Of a DNA stretch of 64,000 nucleotides, positions 1 through 7,541 are shown in pieces (the first letter of the stretch is position 1; each line of letters begins with the position of its first letter). The notes under the pieces were generated by a model that was given only the letters and a program-made list of their open reading frames with translations, was not told the DNA's origin and did not search any database. The DNA is from Pseudomonas citronellolis (GTDB lineage Bacteria > Pseudomonadota > Gammaproteobacteria > Pseudomonadales > Pseudomonadaceae): contig NZ_FOLS01000008.1 in the NCBI RefSeq assembly GCF_900112375.1, positions 1 through 64,000 on the forward strand, written 5' to 3'. Position numbers and translations under genes: made by a program.

Positions 1-28
1 CGTTCGGCCTCTTGCGCCGAGTCTCCTT

Positions 29-124
29 GTAGGAGCGGGCCCTGCCCGCGAATCGCGCGCAGGGCGCGCTCCTACAGGGGAATGGCGTGGGTGGGATAGC
101 GTAGGAGCGGACTCCGTCCGCGAT
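29..124. repeat. REP-type repeats downstream of nrdG
   Basis: Inverted arms GTAGGAGCG (29-37) and CGCTCCTAC (67-75) bracket a GC-rich palindromic core. A second element, GTAGGAGCGGACTCCGTCCG, begins at 101. Nearly the same composite recurs at 49478-49563 after the CAP-domain gene, so this is a dispersed repeat rather than a gene-specific terminator. No gene is seen in positions 1-164. Confidence 0.75.
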
Positions 125-164
125 TTTCGGCAACCGGCGAACACCCTCCGCGAGCAGGAACTCG

Positions 165-863
165 CTAGGCATCCCGCAATTCGAATCGCGGGAACAGCGC
201 TTCCAGCTCGCCCCACAATGCCGCCGCGCCTTGCGGGGCCGGCGTTGCAATGAGTTGCGGGTCGAGCTGGCGTCCGCTGCGGGCCAGCTGCACCACGAAG
301 TTTTCCACGCCCACCCCACGCAGGCGCGTGGCCAGGCGCCGCAGCCGCTCCAGGTCGAACAGTTGCCAGTGCACCGTGGTCCGGCATTCGTAGGCCACGC
401 CGCTTTCCAGCAGCAGTTCCAGGCTGCGCCAGTTGGCCTGGCCGCTGCGGGGCACGCCGGTGATGGCGTCGCTGTCCTCGGCCAGGGCCTTCACGTCGAA
501 CCCCACCCAGTCGGTGTGCGGCAGCGCCCGGGCGAAGGCGCGCGGCTGGATGCCGGCGCTGTGCAGGCCGGCGCGCAAGCCCATCTCGCGCACCTTGGCC
601 ATGGCCCCGGGCAGCGCGGCCTGGAGGGTCGCTTCGCCGCCGCTGAACACCACGGCCTGCAGCAGGCCCTGGCGCCGCTGGAGGAAGGCCAGGACGTCCG
701 CCCAGCGGATTTCCACCTCGCCGCGCGCCGGGATCAACTGCGGGTTGTGGCAGTAGCGGCAGCGCCAGGCGCAGCCCTGGCAGAACAGCACGCAGGCCAG
801 CAGGCCGGGGTAGTCGAGGGTGGTCAGGGGCACCAGGCCCCCGACCCTGAGCTCAGCGCTCAT
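165..863 (-). CDS. nrdG: anaerobic ribonucleotide reductase activating protein (radical SAM)
   Basis: This 232-residue radical-SAM enzyme installs the glycyl radical on class III ribonucleotide reductase. The cluster-binding CxxxCxxC is visible as C31-x3-C35-x2-C38 (CAWRCRYC), preceded by the usual TTLDYPG stretch, and a glycine-rich SAM-binding segment (VVFSGGEATLQ) follows. It is the last gene of the nrd operon. Its ATG overlaps the stop of the small glycyl-radical-domain gene in an ATGA junction (860-863), which suggests coupled translation of activase and radical carrier. Activity needs SAM and low-potential electrons in the anaerobic cytoplasm. Family assignment is firm. Confidence 0.95.
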   Translation of the reverse strand: MSAELRVGGLVPLTTLDYPGLLACVLFCQGCAWRCRYCHNPQLIPARGEVEIRWADVLAFLQRRQGLLQAVVFSGGEATLQAALPGAMAKVREMGLRAGLHSAGIQPRAFARALPHTDWVGFDVKALAEDSDAITGVPRSGQANWRSLELLLESGVAYECRTTVHWQLFDLERLRRLATRLRGVGVENFVVQLARSGRQLDPQLIATPAPQGAAALWGELEALFPRFELRDA

Positions 864-1018
864 CGCGTCTCGCGGAAGTGGCAGCGCTCGCGGTGCTCGG
901 ACTGCTTGCCGGCGTTGAAGGCCGACACCGGGCGGTGGTAGCCCATCACGCGGGTCCAGACTTCGCAGCGTTGGCGTTGGCGTTGGCGTTGGCTTTCGGG
1001 CAGTTGGTTGGCTTTCAT
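860..1018 (-). CDS. separate glycyl-radical domain of anaerobic ribonucleotide reductase
   Basis: A 52-residue ORF lies between nrdD and nrdG. Its C-terminal half (WTRVMGYHRP, then FNAGKQSEHRER) matches the glycyl-radical tail that normally ends NrdD; in E. coli NrdD this reads TRRVCGYL...FNAGKQEE. Gly26 in RVMGYH would carry the radical. The N-terminal half is a run of Arg-Gln pairs encoded by four GTTGGC hexamers (970-993). The start has a strong Shine-Dalgarno (AAGGAG) about 7 nt upstream, and the stop overlaps the nrdG start. The frame differs from that of nrdD and 46 nt separate the two. I infer that the large protein and this peptide assemble into one enzyme, as the spare-part protein YfiD does for pyruvate formate-lyase. 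A decayed frameshift of a once continuous gene is the alternative, but the good ribosome site and intact motif argue against it. Confidence 0.85.
   Translation of the reverse strand: MKANQLPESQRQRQRQRCEVWTRVMGYHRPVSAFNAGKQSEHRERCHFRETR
970..993. repeat. four tandem GTTGGC hexamers inside the glycyl-radical-domain gene
   Basis: GTTGGC occurs four times in tandem and encodes Gln-Arg dipeptides on the minus strand. The unit is a multiple of three, so slippage would lengthen or shorten the Arg/Gln linker ahead of the radical motif without breaking the frame. Confidence 0.9.
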
Positions 1019-1064
1019 CGGTAGAGCTCCTTTCTTGCGGTTGGTGAAGCGGGGTGTCGCCGGC

Positions 1065-3086
1065 TCAGCCGCCGCAGCTGCCGCAGCAACTGGCGGCGCG
1101 TTGTTGCAGCAGGGCTTCGTCGCACTTCGGGCAGAACTCGTGTTCGCCGGCGAGGTAGCCGTGCACCGGGCAGATGGAGAAGGTCGGCGTGACGGTGAGG
1201 TAGGGCAGGCGGAAGCGCCCGAGGGCGTTGCGCACCAGGGTCTTGCAGGCCTCGGCGCTGGAGATGCGCTCGGCCATGTACAGGTGCAGCACGGTGCCGC
1301 CGGTGTACTTGCATTGCAGGGCGTCCTGCAGCTCCAGCGCCTCGAAGGGGTCGTCGGTGAGGCCCACCGGCAGCTGCGAGGAGTTGGTGTAGTAGGGCGC
1401 TTCCGGCGTGCCGGCCTGGAGGATGTCCGGGTGGCGCTTGCGGTCCTCGCGGGCGAAGCGGTAGGTGGTGCCCTCGGCGGGCGTCGCCTCCAGGTTGTAG
1501 AGGTGGCCGCTGTCTTCCTGGAAGCCCACCAGGCGCGCCCGCACGTGGTCCAGCAGTTCCAGCGCCATCTGCCGGCCGGCCTCGTTGTGCAGGCCTTCGC
1601 GGTCGCCGGTGAAGTTGCGGACCATCTCGTGCAGGCCGTTCACGCCGATGGTGGAGAAGTGGTTGCGCAGGGTGCCCAGGTAGCGCTTGGTGTAGGGGTA
1701 GAGCCCGGCGTCCATGTGCTGCTGGATGACCTTGCGCTTCACCTCCAGGCTGTCGAAGGCCAGCCCCAGCAGGTAGTCCAGCTGGCGGTGGAGCCCGGCG
1801 AGGTCGCCGCGGTGGCGGTAGCCCAGGCGCGCGCAGTTGAGCGTCACCACGCCGAGCGAGCCGGTCTGCTCCGCCGAGCCGAACAGCCCGTTGCCGCGCT
1901 TGAGCAGTTCGCGCACGTCCAGCTGCAGGCGGCAGCACATGGAGCGCACCTGGTTGGGCTGCATGTCCGAGTTGAGGAAGTTCTGGAAGTACGGCAGGCC
2001 GTAGCGCGCGGTCATCTCGAACAGGCGCGTGGCGTTGTCGCTGTGCCAGGGGAAGTCGTGGGTGATGTTGTAGGTGGGGATGGGGAAGGTGAACACCCGG
2101 CCGTGGGCGTCGCCGGCCTGCATCACCTCGATGTAGGCGCGGTTGATCAGGTCCATCTCCGCCTGCAGCTCGCCGTAGGCGAAGGGCATTTCCTCACCGC
2201 CGACGTAGGGGATCTGCTCGCGCAGGTCCTCCGGGCAGACCCAGTCGAAGGTCAGGTTGGTGAAGGGCGTCTGGGTGCCCCAGCGCGACGGCACGTTGAG
2301 GTTGTAGATGAATTCCTGGATGGCCTGGCGCACTTCGTCATAGCCGAGGCCGTCCTTGCGCACGTAGGGCGCGAGGTAGGTGTCGAAGGAGCTGAAGGCC
2401 TGGGCGCCGGCCCACTCGTTCTGCAGGGTGCCGAGGAAGTTCACCATCTGCCCGAGGGCGCTGGACAGGTGCTTCGGCGGCCCGGCCTCGACCCGCCCCG
2501 GCACGCCGTTGAGGCCTTCGTTGAGCAGGGTGCGCAGCGACCAGCCGGCGCAGTAGCCGGCGAGCATGTCGAGGTCGTGGATGTGCAGGTCGGCTTCGCG
2601 GTGGGCGGCGGCGATGGCTTCGTCGTAGACCTCGTCCAGCCAGTAGTTGGCGGTGACCTTGCCGGAGACGTTGAGGATCAGCCCGCCCAGGGAATAGCCC
2701 TGGTTGGCGTTGGCGCGCACCCGCCAGTCTTCCCGCGAGAGGTATTCGTTCATCGAGGCGGCGACGTCCACCAGCGTCTTGCGCTCGCGGCGCAGGCGGC
2801 CGTGGCGCTCGCGGTAGACGATGTAGGCCCGCGCGGTGGGGTAGTGCGCGGCTTCCATGAGGATGCGCTCGACCACGTCCTGCACCTGTTCCACGTCCAG
2901 CTCGCCCTCCGGCAGGCGCACCAGCACGCGGCACGTCAGCGCCTGGGCATGGGCGGCGGTGAACTCGCCGCTGGCCTCGCCGGCGGCGGCGATGGCGCGT
3001 TCGATCTTGCTCGGGTCGAAGGGGGCGGTGGCGCCATTGCGCTTGCGCAGGCGGGTGGGGAAAGGGGCGTTCCGTGTCTGGGTCAT
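1065..3086 (-). CDS. nrdD: anaerobic (class III) ribonucleoside-triphosphate reductase, catalytic subunit
   Basis: The 673-residue protein reduces ribonucleoside triphosphates to deoxynucleotides without oxygen. An ATP-cone allosteric domain occupies about residues 10-100, followed by the ten-stranded barrel (for example NLNVPSRWGTQTPFTN). The zinc-ribbon end is CPVHGY...FCPKC, and the protein stops at CCGSCGG. The usual glycyl-radical tail is missing from this chain and is encoded by the next gene. The ATG at 3086 is preferred: a longer reading from a GTG at 3101 would place its start inside the first NrdR box, and its extra five residues look unlike a family N-terminus. An Anr box and two NrdR boxes lie directly upstream, so expression should be induced by oxygen limitation and repressed by NrdR when dATP is plentiful. 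Confidence 0.93.
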   Translation of the reverse strand: MTQTRNAPFPTRLRKRNGATAPFDPSKIERAIAAAGEASGEFTAAHAQALTCRVLVRLPEGELDVEQVQDVVERILMEAAHYPTARAYIVYRERHGRLRRERKTLVDVAASMNEYLSREDWRVRANANQGYSLGGLILNVSGKVTANYWLDEVYDEAIAAAHREADLHIHDLDMLAGYCAGWSLRTLLNEGLNGVPGRVEAGPPKHLSSALGQMVNFLGTLQNEWAGAQAFSSFDTYLAPYVRKDGLGYDEVRQAIQEFIYNLNVPSRWGTQTPFTNLTFDWVCPEDLREQIPYVGGEEMPFAYGELQAEMDLINRAYIEVMQAGDAHGRVFTFPIPTYNITHDFPWHSDNATRLFEMTARYGLPYFQNFLNSDMQPNQVRSMCCRLQLDVRELLKRGNGLFGSAEQTGSLGVVTLNCARLGYRHRGDLAGLHRQLDYLLGLAFDSLEVKRKVIQQHMDAGLYPYTKRYLGTLRNHFSTIGVNGLHEMVRNFTGDREGLHNEAGRQMALELLDHVRARLVGFQEDSGHLYNLEATPAEGTTYRFAREDRKRHPDILQAGTPEAPYYTNSSQLPVGLTDDPFEALELQDALQCKYTGGTVLHLYMAERISSAEACKTLVRNALGRFRLPYLTVTPTFSICPVHGYLAGEHEFCPKCDEALLQQRAASCCGSCGG

Positions 3087-3097
3087 TGGGCTGGATT

Positions 3098-3113
3098 CCA
3101 CAACATGATGTGT
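3098..3113. promoter_or_regulatory. NrdR box 1 upstream of nrdD
   Basis: CCACAACATGATGTGT fits the NrdR consensus ACACWATATMTWGTGT at most positions. It pairs with a second box exactly 31 bp away (start to start), the three-turn spacing known for NrdR tandem sites. The two boxes also form a longer inverted repeat, ATTCCACAACAT (3095-3106) against ATGTTGTGGAAT (3136-3147). Confidence 0.8.
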
Positions 3114-3128
3114 TTTGAATTTTCAAGA

Positions 3129-3144
3129 CAACAAGATGTTGTGG
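3129..3144. promoter_or_regulatory. NrdR box 2 upstream of nrdD
   Basis: CAACAAGATGTTGTGG is the second half of the tandem NrdR pair. It covers the predicted transcription start (about 3138) and abuts the -10 element, so bound NrdR would block polymerase. Confidence 0.8.
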
Positions 3145-3185
3145 AATCTAACGGCGTCGCCCGGGAAAGGATTGACCTCGGTCAA
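3145..3185 (-). promoter_or_regulatory. Anr (FNR)-dependent promoter of the nrd operon
   Basis: TTGACCTCGGTCAA at 3172-3185 is a perfect dyad of the Anr/FNR type (TTGAY-N4-RTCAA). On the minus strand it sits upstream of TAGATT (3150-3145), a plausible -10. A start near 3138 would put the Anr dyad at about -41, the class II activator position. This supports anaerobic induction of nrdD, the small glycyl-radical gene and nrdG. Confidence 0.85.
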
Positions 3186-3242
3186 TGTTCGGCGCCGGAG
3201 GGTTTTCGCCATCGGAGGTATTGACCGGCTGGGTCTGGTGTT

Positions 3243-3925
3243 TGTGTAGGAGCGAGCTTGCTCGCGAACGGAGCTTGCGGGTGGCTACGGTGTGTCGGGT
3301 TGACTCCGTACCCTCACCCCAGCCCTCTCCCGGAGGGAGAGGGGGCCGTTCGGCGTGGGCGGATAGTTCAGCGTCAGCCGGTGAGTTCGTAGGGCGCATA
3401 ACCGTTCGCGGTTATGCGCCGTTGGCCGTGCCGCCGAGGTGTCCGGTGGCACGGCTTCTCGTAGGAGCGAGCTTGCTCGCGAATGAGCCCCGCAGCGGAG
3501 TGTGTTCGCGAGCAAGCTCGCTCCTACGAAGAGCCCCTCACCCCAGCCCTCTCCCGGAGGGAGAGGGGGCTGTTTGGCGTGGGCGGGGGGATGCAGCGTC
3601 AGCCGGTGAGTTCGTAGGGCGCATAACCGTTCGCGGTTATGCGCCGTTGGCCGGGCCGCCGGGGTGCCCGGTGGAACGGCTTCTCGTAGGAGCGAGCTTG
3701 CTCGCGAATGAGCCCCGCAGCGGAGTGTGTTCGCGAGCAAGCTCGCTCCTACGAAGAGCCCCCTCTCCCGCAAGCGGGAGAGGGGGCTAGTCCGTGCCGA
3801 GAGGAGGGCGGTTTCAGCTTGCAGCCACGGTGCTTGCCGGCTAACTGCAAACTACCCAAGCACACCGAACGGTTCCCTCTCCCTTCAGGGAGAGGGTTAG
3901 GGAGAGGGCGCTCTTAAGCCCCATG
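3243..3925. repeat. REP/hairpin repeat cluster between nrd and ycaO, including a 225-bp tandem duplication
   Basis: No gene is seen in 3186-3991. The stretch holds GTAGGAGCGAGC...GCTCGCTCCTAC REP arms (3246-3269, 3461-3527, 3686-3752) and CCCTCTCCC...GGGAGAGGG hairpins. A block of about 225 bp starting CCCTCACCCC is present twice in tandem (about 3311-3534 and 3535-3760) with only scattered differences, including a GCGCATAACC/GGTTATGCGC palindrome in each copy. Low divergence points to recent duplication. The hairpins could also end transcription or stabilise mRNA. Confidence 0.8.
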
Positions 3926-3991
3926 CCTACAGTCACAGGAAAACACACCAACCCATCCTGCGAAGAGCCCTCGGCGCAGCGATACCCATCA

Positions 3992-6253
3992 TCAGCGCTT
4001 GCGAATCGCCACGCGCCGCGGCTTGAGGCCGCCTCCCGCGTCGGTGGCGCCGTCCTGCACAGGCTGCAGCCTGGCCCGCGCCGCGTGCAGTTTCTTGTAG
4101 CTGTCGATCAGCCGCAGGTGCCTGTCCAGCCCTTCCAGCTTCATGCTGGTCGGCGTCAGGCCGTGGAAGCGCACGCTGCCGTCTACTGAGCCCAGCGCCG
4201 CGTCCATCCGCTCGTTGCCGAACATGCGGCGGAAGTTGGCCTCGTAGTCGGCGATCTCCAGCTCGTCGTCCAGCACCACCTCCAGCACCACGTTCAGGGC
4301 CTGGTAGAACAGGCCGCGCTCGACGGTGTTGTCGTTGTACTGGAGGAAGGCCTCCACCAGCTCCTTGGCCTCTTCGAAGCGCTGCAGGGCGAGGTGGATC
4401 AGCAGCTTCAGTTCGAGAATGGTCAGCTGGCCCCAGACCGTGTTGTCGTCGAACTCCACGCCGATCAGGGTGGTGATGTCGGTGTAGTCGTCCACCTCGC
4501 AGTTCTCCAGGCGTTCGAGCAGTGCCTCCAGCCGCGCGTCGTCCAGGCGGTGCAGGTCGAGGATGTCCTCGCGGAAGGCCAGCGCCTTGTTGGTGTTGTC
4601 CCAGACCAGGTCCTCCACCGGGTAGATCTCCGAGTAACCGGGCACCAGGATGCGGCAGGCCGTTGCGCCCAGGTGCTCGTACACCGCCATGTACACTTCC
4701 TTGCCCAGGTCTTCGAGGATGCCGAACAGGGTGGCGGCTTCCTCGGCGTTGGACTCCTTGCCCCGGCCGGAGAAGTCCCACTCGACGAATCCGAAGTCGG
4801 CTTTGGCGCTGAAGAAGCGCCACGACACCACGCCGCTGGAGTCGATGAAGTGCTCGACGAAGTTGTTCGGCTCGGTCAGCGCCTGGCTTTCGAAGGTGGG
4901 CGGCGGCAGGTCGTTCAGGCCTTCGAAGCTGCGGCCCTGGAGCAGTTCGGTCAGGCTGCGCTCCAGCGCCACCTCCAGGCTGGGGTGGGCGCCGAACGAG
5001 GCGAACACGCCGCCGGTGCGCGGGTTCATCAGGGTCACGCACATCACCGGGAAGCGGCCGCCCAGCGATGCATCCTTGACCAGCACCGGGAAGCCCTGTT
5101 CCTCCAGGCCGCGGATGCCGGCGAGGATGCCGGGGTACTTGGCCAGAACTTCCTGCGGCACGTCCGGCAGGGCCAGTTCGTTTTCGAGGATTTCGCGCTT
5201 CACCGCGCGCTCGAAGACTTCCGACAGGCACTGCACCTGGGCTTCGGCCAGCGTGTTGCCGGCGCTCATGCCGTTGCTCAGGTAGAGGTTCTCGATCAGG
5301 TTGGAGGGGAAGTACACCACCTTGCCGTCGGACTGGCGCACGAACGGCAGCGAGCAGATGCCGCGCGCCACGTTGCCCGAGTTGGTGTCGTACAGGTGCG
5401 AGCCGCGCAGCTCGCCGTCGGGGTTGTAGATGGCCAGGCAGTGGGCGTCGAGGATTTCCGCCGGCAGCTCGTCCTGGCGGCTGGGCTTGAACCAGCGCTC
5501 GTCGGGGTAATGGACGAAGGGCGCGTTGGCGATGTCCTCGCCCCAGAACTGGTCGTTGTAGAAGAAGTTGCAGTTCAGCCGCTCGATGAACTCGCCCAGG
5601 GCCGAGGCCAGCGCGCTTTCCTTGGTCGCGCCCTTGCCGTTGGTGAAGCACATCGGCGACTGCGCGTCGCGGATGTGCAGCGACCAGACGTTGGGCACGA
5701 TGTTGCGCCAGGAGGCGATCTCGATCTTCATACCCAGGCCGGCGAGGATCGCCGACATGTTGGCGATGGTCTGCTCCAGCGGCAGGTCCTTGCCTGGGAT
5801 GTAGGTGCGCGAGTCCGCATCGGCGCTGGGCATCAGCAGCGCCTGGGCGTCGGCGTCGAGGTTTTCCACTTCCTCGATGACGAACTCGGGCCCGGTCTGC
5901 ACCACCTTCTTCACCGTGCAGCGCTCGATGGAACGCAGGATGCCCTGGCGGTCCTTTTCCGAGATGTCCGCCGGCAGCTCCACCTGGATCTTGAAGACCT
6001 GCTTGTAGCGGTTCTCCGGGTCGACGATGTTGTTCTGCGACAGGCGGATGTTGTCGGTGGGTATGTTGCGCGTCTGGCAGTACAGCTTGACGAAGTAGGC
6101 CGCGCACAGCGCCGACGAAGCCAGGAAGTAGTCGAACGGACCCGGTGCGGAGCCATCGCCCTTGTAGCGGATGGGCTGGTCGGCCACCACGGTGAAATCG
6201 TCGAACTTGGCTTCGAGCCGAAGGTTATCTAAGAAATTAACCTTTATTTCCAT
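3992..6253 (-). CDS. ycaO: OsmC-YcaO fusion protein
   Basis: The chain has 753 residues. Residues 1 to about 150 form an OsmC-type domain (KYKGDGSAPGPFDYFLASSALCAAYF-like core). From about residue 165 it is a full YcaO of the E. coli type, recognisable by IPGKDLPLEQTIA, FTNGKGATKESALASALGEF, SNGMSAGNT and FASFGAHPSLEVALERSLTE. YcaO enzymes activate amide oxygens with ATP. E. coli YcaO has been linked to beta-methylthiolation of ribosomal protein S12 together with RimO; a role in RiPP modification belongs to other subfamilies and no precursor peptide is seen nearby. The tail has repeat-like helices as in E. coli YcaO. The last ~15 residues are basic (KPRRVAIRKR). It stands alone between a repeat cluster and a convergent-free gap. 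Confidence 0.9.
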   Translation of the reverse strand: MEIKVNFLDNLRLEAKFDDFTVVADQPIRYKGDGSAPGPFDYFLASSALCAAYFVKLYCQTRNIPTDNIRLSQNNIVDPENRYKQVFKIQVELPADISEKDRQGILRSIERCTVKKVVQTGPEFVIEEVENLDADAQALLMPSADADSRTYIPGKDLPLEQTIANMSAILAGLGMKIEIASWRNIVPNVWSLHIRDAQSPMCFTNGKGATKESALASALGEFIERLNCNFFYNDQFWGEDIANAPFVHYPDERWFKPSRQDELPAEILDAHCLAIYNPDGELRGSHLYDTNSGNVARGICSLPFVRQSDGKVVYFPSNLIENLYLSNGMSAGNTLAEAQVQCLSEVFERAVKREILENELALPDVPQEVLAKYPGILAGIRGLEEQGFPVLVKDASLGGRFPVMCVTLMNPRTGGVFASFGAHPSLEVALERSLTELLQGRSFEGLNDLPPPTFESQALTEPNNFVEHFIDSSGVVSWRFFSAKADFGFVEWDFSGRGKESNAEEAATLFGILEDLGKEVYMAVYEHLGATACRILVPGYSEIYPVEDLVWDNTNKALAFREDILDLHRLDDARLEALLERLENCEVDDYTDITTLIGVEFDDNTVWGQLTILELKLLIHLALQRFEEAKELVEAFLQYNDNTVERGLFYQALNVVLEVVLDDELEIADYEANFRRMFGNERMDAALGSVDGSVRFHGLTPTSMKLEGLDRHLRLIDSYKKLHAARARLQPVQDGATDAGGGLKPRRVAIRKR

Positions 6254-6341
6254 GCGGGTTTACCACGACAAAAAATGAGATGAATAACCCGTCATTGTAA
6301 GCGTTTTGCGCAGCGCTCCGCCCGTTCGCCCGTCCGACGCG

Positions 6342-7148
6342 CTACTGCCCATCCGTGCGCTGATAGCGCGCGGCCGCCCGTTGCACCCAGCCCTCGTCGA
6401 GCATCTGCCGCAGCGCGCCTTCGATCAGCTGGCGCTCGGCCGTCAGCGGGCGCTGGTGGGAGAAGCCGAGGTAGAGCTCGGTGCGGCTGTCCGGCTGGAA
6501 GCGGGTGCGCACGATCTGCCTAGCCAGTTGCGGGTCGCGCAGTTCGTAGTCCACCTGGCAGTCGGTGCCTATCACCAGTTGCAGGCGGCCGAGGGAGAGC
6601 ATCTGCAGCAGTTGCGTCTCGTTGTTCACGCCGAATTTCTTCAGGCGCTTGTCGGAGTCGAAGGGTTCGAAGTAGGCGGATTCCAGCACGTAGCCGATGG
6701 TGGGGCCGAGCAGGTCGTCGTAGCGGGCGATGCGCGGCGCCTCCTGCGGCGAGGCGTACAGGCGCGGGGCGCAGGCGTAGTAGGGCTGCGGCAGGTAGTC
6801 GATGTACTGCTCGCGCTCCGGGGTGCGCGCCAGGCCCGTCATCAGGTCCGCCGCGCCGCTCTGCAGGGCGGCCAGGCCGCGGGCCCAGGGCGCGCGGTGC
6901 ACTTCGAAGCGCAGGCCGGTGCGCTTTTCCAGCTCGGCCAGCAGGTCCATGTCCAGGCCGGTGATGCGGCCGTCGGCGCCTTCGATGCGAAAGGGCGGCC
7001 AGTAGTCGGTCATCACCCGCAGCGGCGCGTGTTCGCTGGCGCCGGCGCTGGCCGCCAATGCCAGCAGCAACAGGCCGCCGCCCAGCCTGCAGCGGCGCCA
7101 GGCGCGGACGACGGACACGGCGAATCTGGCGAAGGGCTGGCAAGGCAT
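6342..7148 (-). CDS. periplasmic substrate-binding protein, family 3 (polar amino-acid type)
   Basis: The 268-residue protein begins with a basic region, a hydrophobic signal core (about 22-38, GGGLLLLALAASAGASE) and then the family 3 opening LRVMTDYWPPFRIEGADGRITGLDMDLLAEL. This fold binds amino acids or related small molecules in the periplasm for ABC import or sensing. A Shine-Dalgarno (GGGAGC) precedes the ATG. No permease or ATPase gene is adjacent, so it is an orphan binding protein; it may serve a distant transporter or be a stand-alone receptor. Ligand unknown. Confidence 0.85.
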   Translation of the reverse strand: MPCQPFARFAVSVVRAWRRCRLGGGLLLLALAASAGASEHAPLRVMTDYWPPFRIEGADGRITGLDMDLLAELEKRTGLRFEVHRAPWARGLAALQSGAADLMTGLARTPEREQYIDYLPQPYYACAPRLYASPQEAPRIARYDDLLGPTIGYVLESAYFEPFDSDKRLKKFGVNNETQLLQMLSLGRLQLVIGTDCQVDYELRDPQLARQIVRTRFQPDSRTELYLGFSHQRPLTAERQLIEGALRQMLDEGWVQRAAARYQRTDGQ

Positions 7149-7541
7149 ACCGGCTCCCGGAACTGGAATGGGTGGCGAAGTCGGCGGCTCCCTTGCCGAG
7201 GGGCGGTGCGCGCCCCGGAGCGTTCGGTCGGCGGATTCGCCCTCAGGCGACGTCGCAGAATCCTTCCGAATTACCTGAAGGATAGCCCTCTGCCGCTACG
7301 TTGCAGAATGCCCGGCGGAAATGGAGAGGCGTAGGCGCTCGGGGTCGCCATCAAGTCCGAAGTACCTTGCGTGCAGTCGAAAGAACTCGCTGTGCGGAGA
7401 GTCATGATGACTTCAGTGGCTTTCAACACCTTGAAAAGCTGAGGGTTTCACCCTGGCACGGAAGTTGGTGATGGTTCCTGGCGCCGGTGTGTGAATCCCC
7501 GCGCCAGGCGTATCCCACTGACGACCATCAGGAGCATGTAC
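7149..7541. other. intergenic region with a weak sigma-54-like element
   Basis: This 393-bp gap separates divergent genes. On the plus strand TGGCACGGAAGTTGGT (7454-7469) has a perfect -24 TGGCACG, but its -12 reads TTGGT instead of TTGCW, so the GC dinucleotide is lost. It lies about 70 bp before the SDR start. No other feature stands out. Confidence 0.35.

Noticed and set aside
860-1018. Short gene as a frameshift fragment of nrdD
   Set aside because: It has its own good ribosome site, is coupled to nrdG, keeps the full radical motif, and nrdD ends in a plausible cysteine-rich tail; kept as a gene, with the alternative noted.
3243-3925. Repeats with regular units suggesting a CRISPR array
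   Set aside because: Units are palindromic REP arms and hairpins of unequal spacing, without uniform spacers or cas genes.
3992-6253. YcaO as the core of a RiPP biosynthetic cluster
   Set aside because: It is the stand-alone E. coli type, with no precursor peptide, dehydrogenase or partner E1-like gene alongside.
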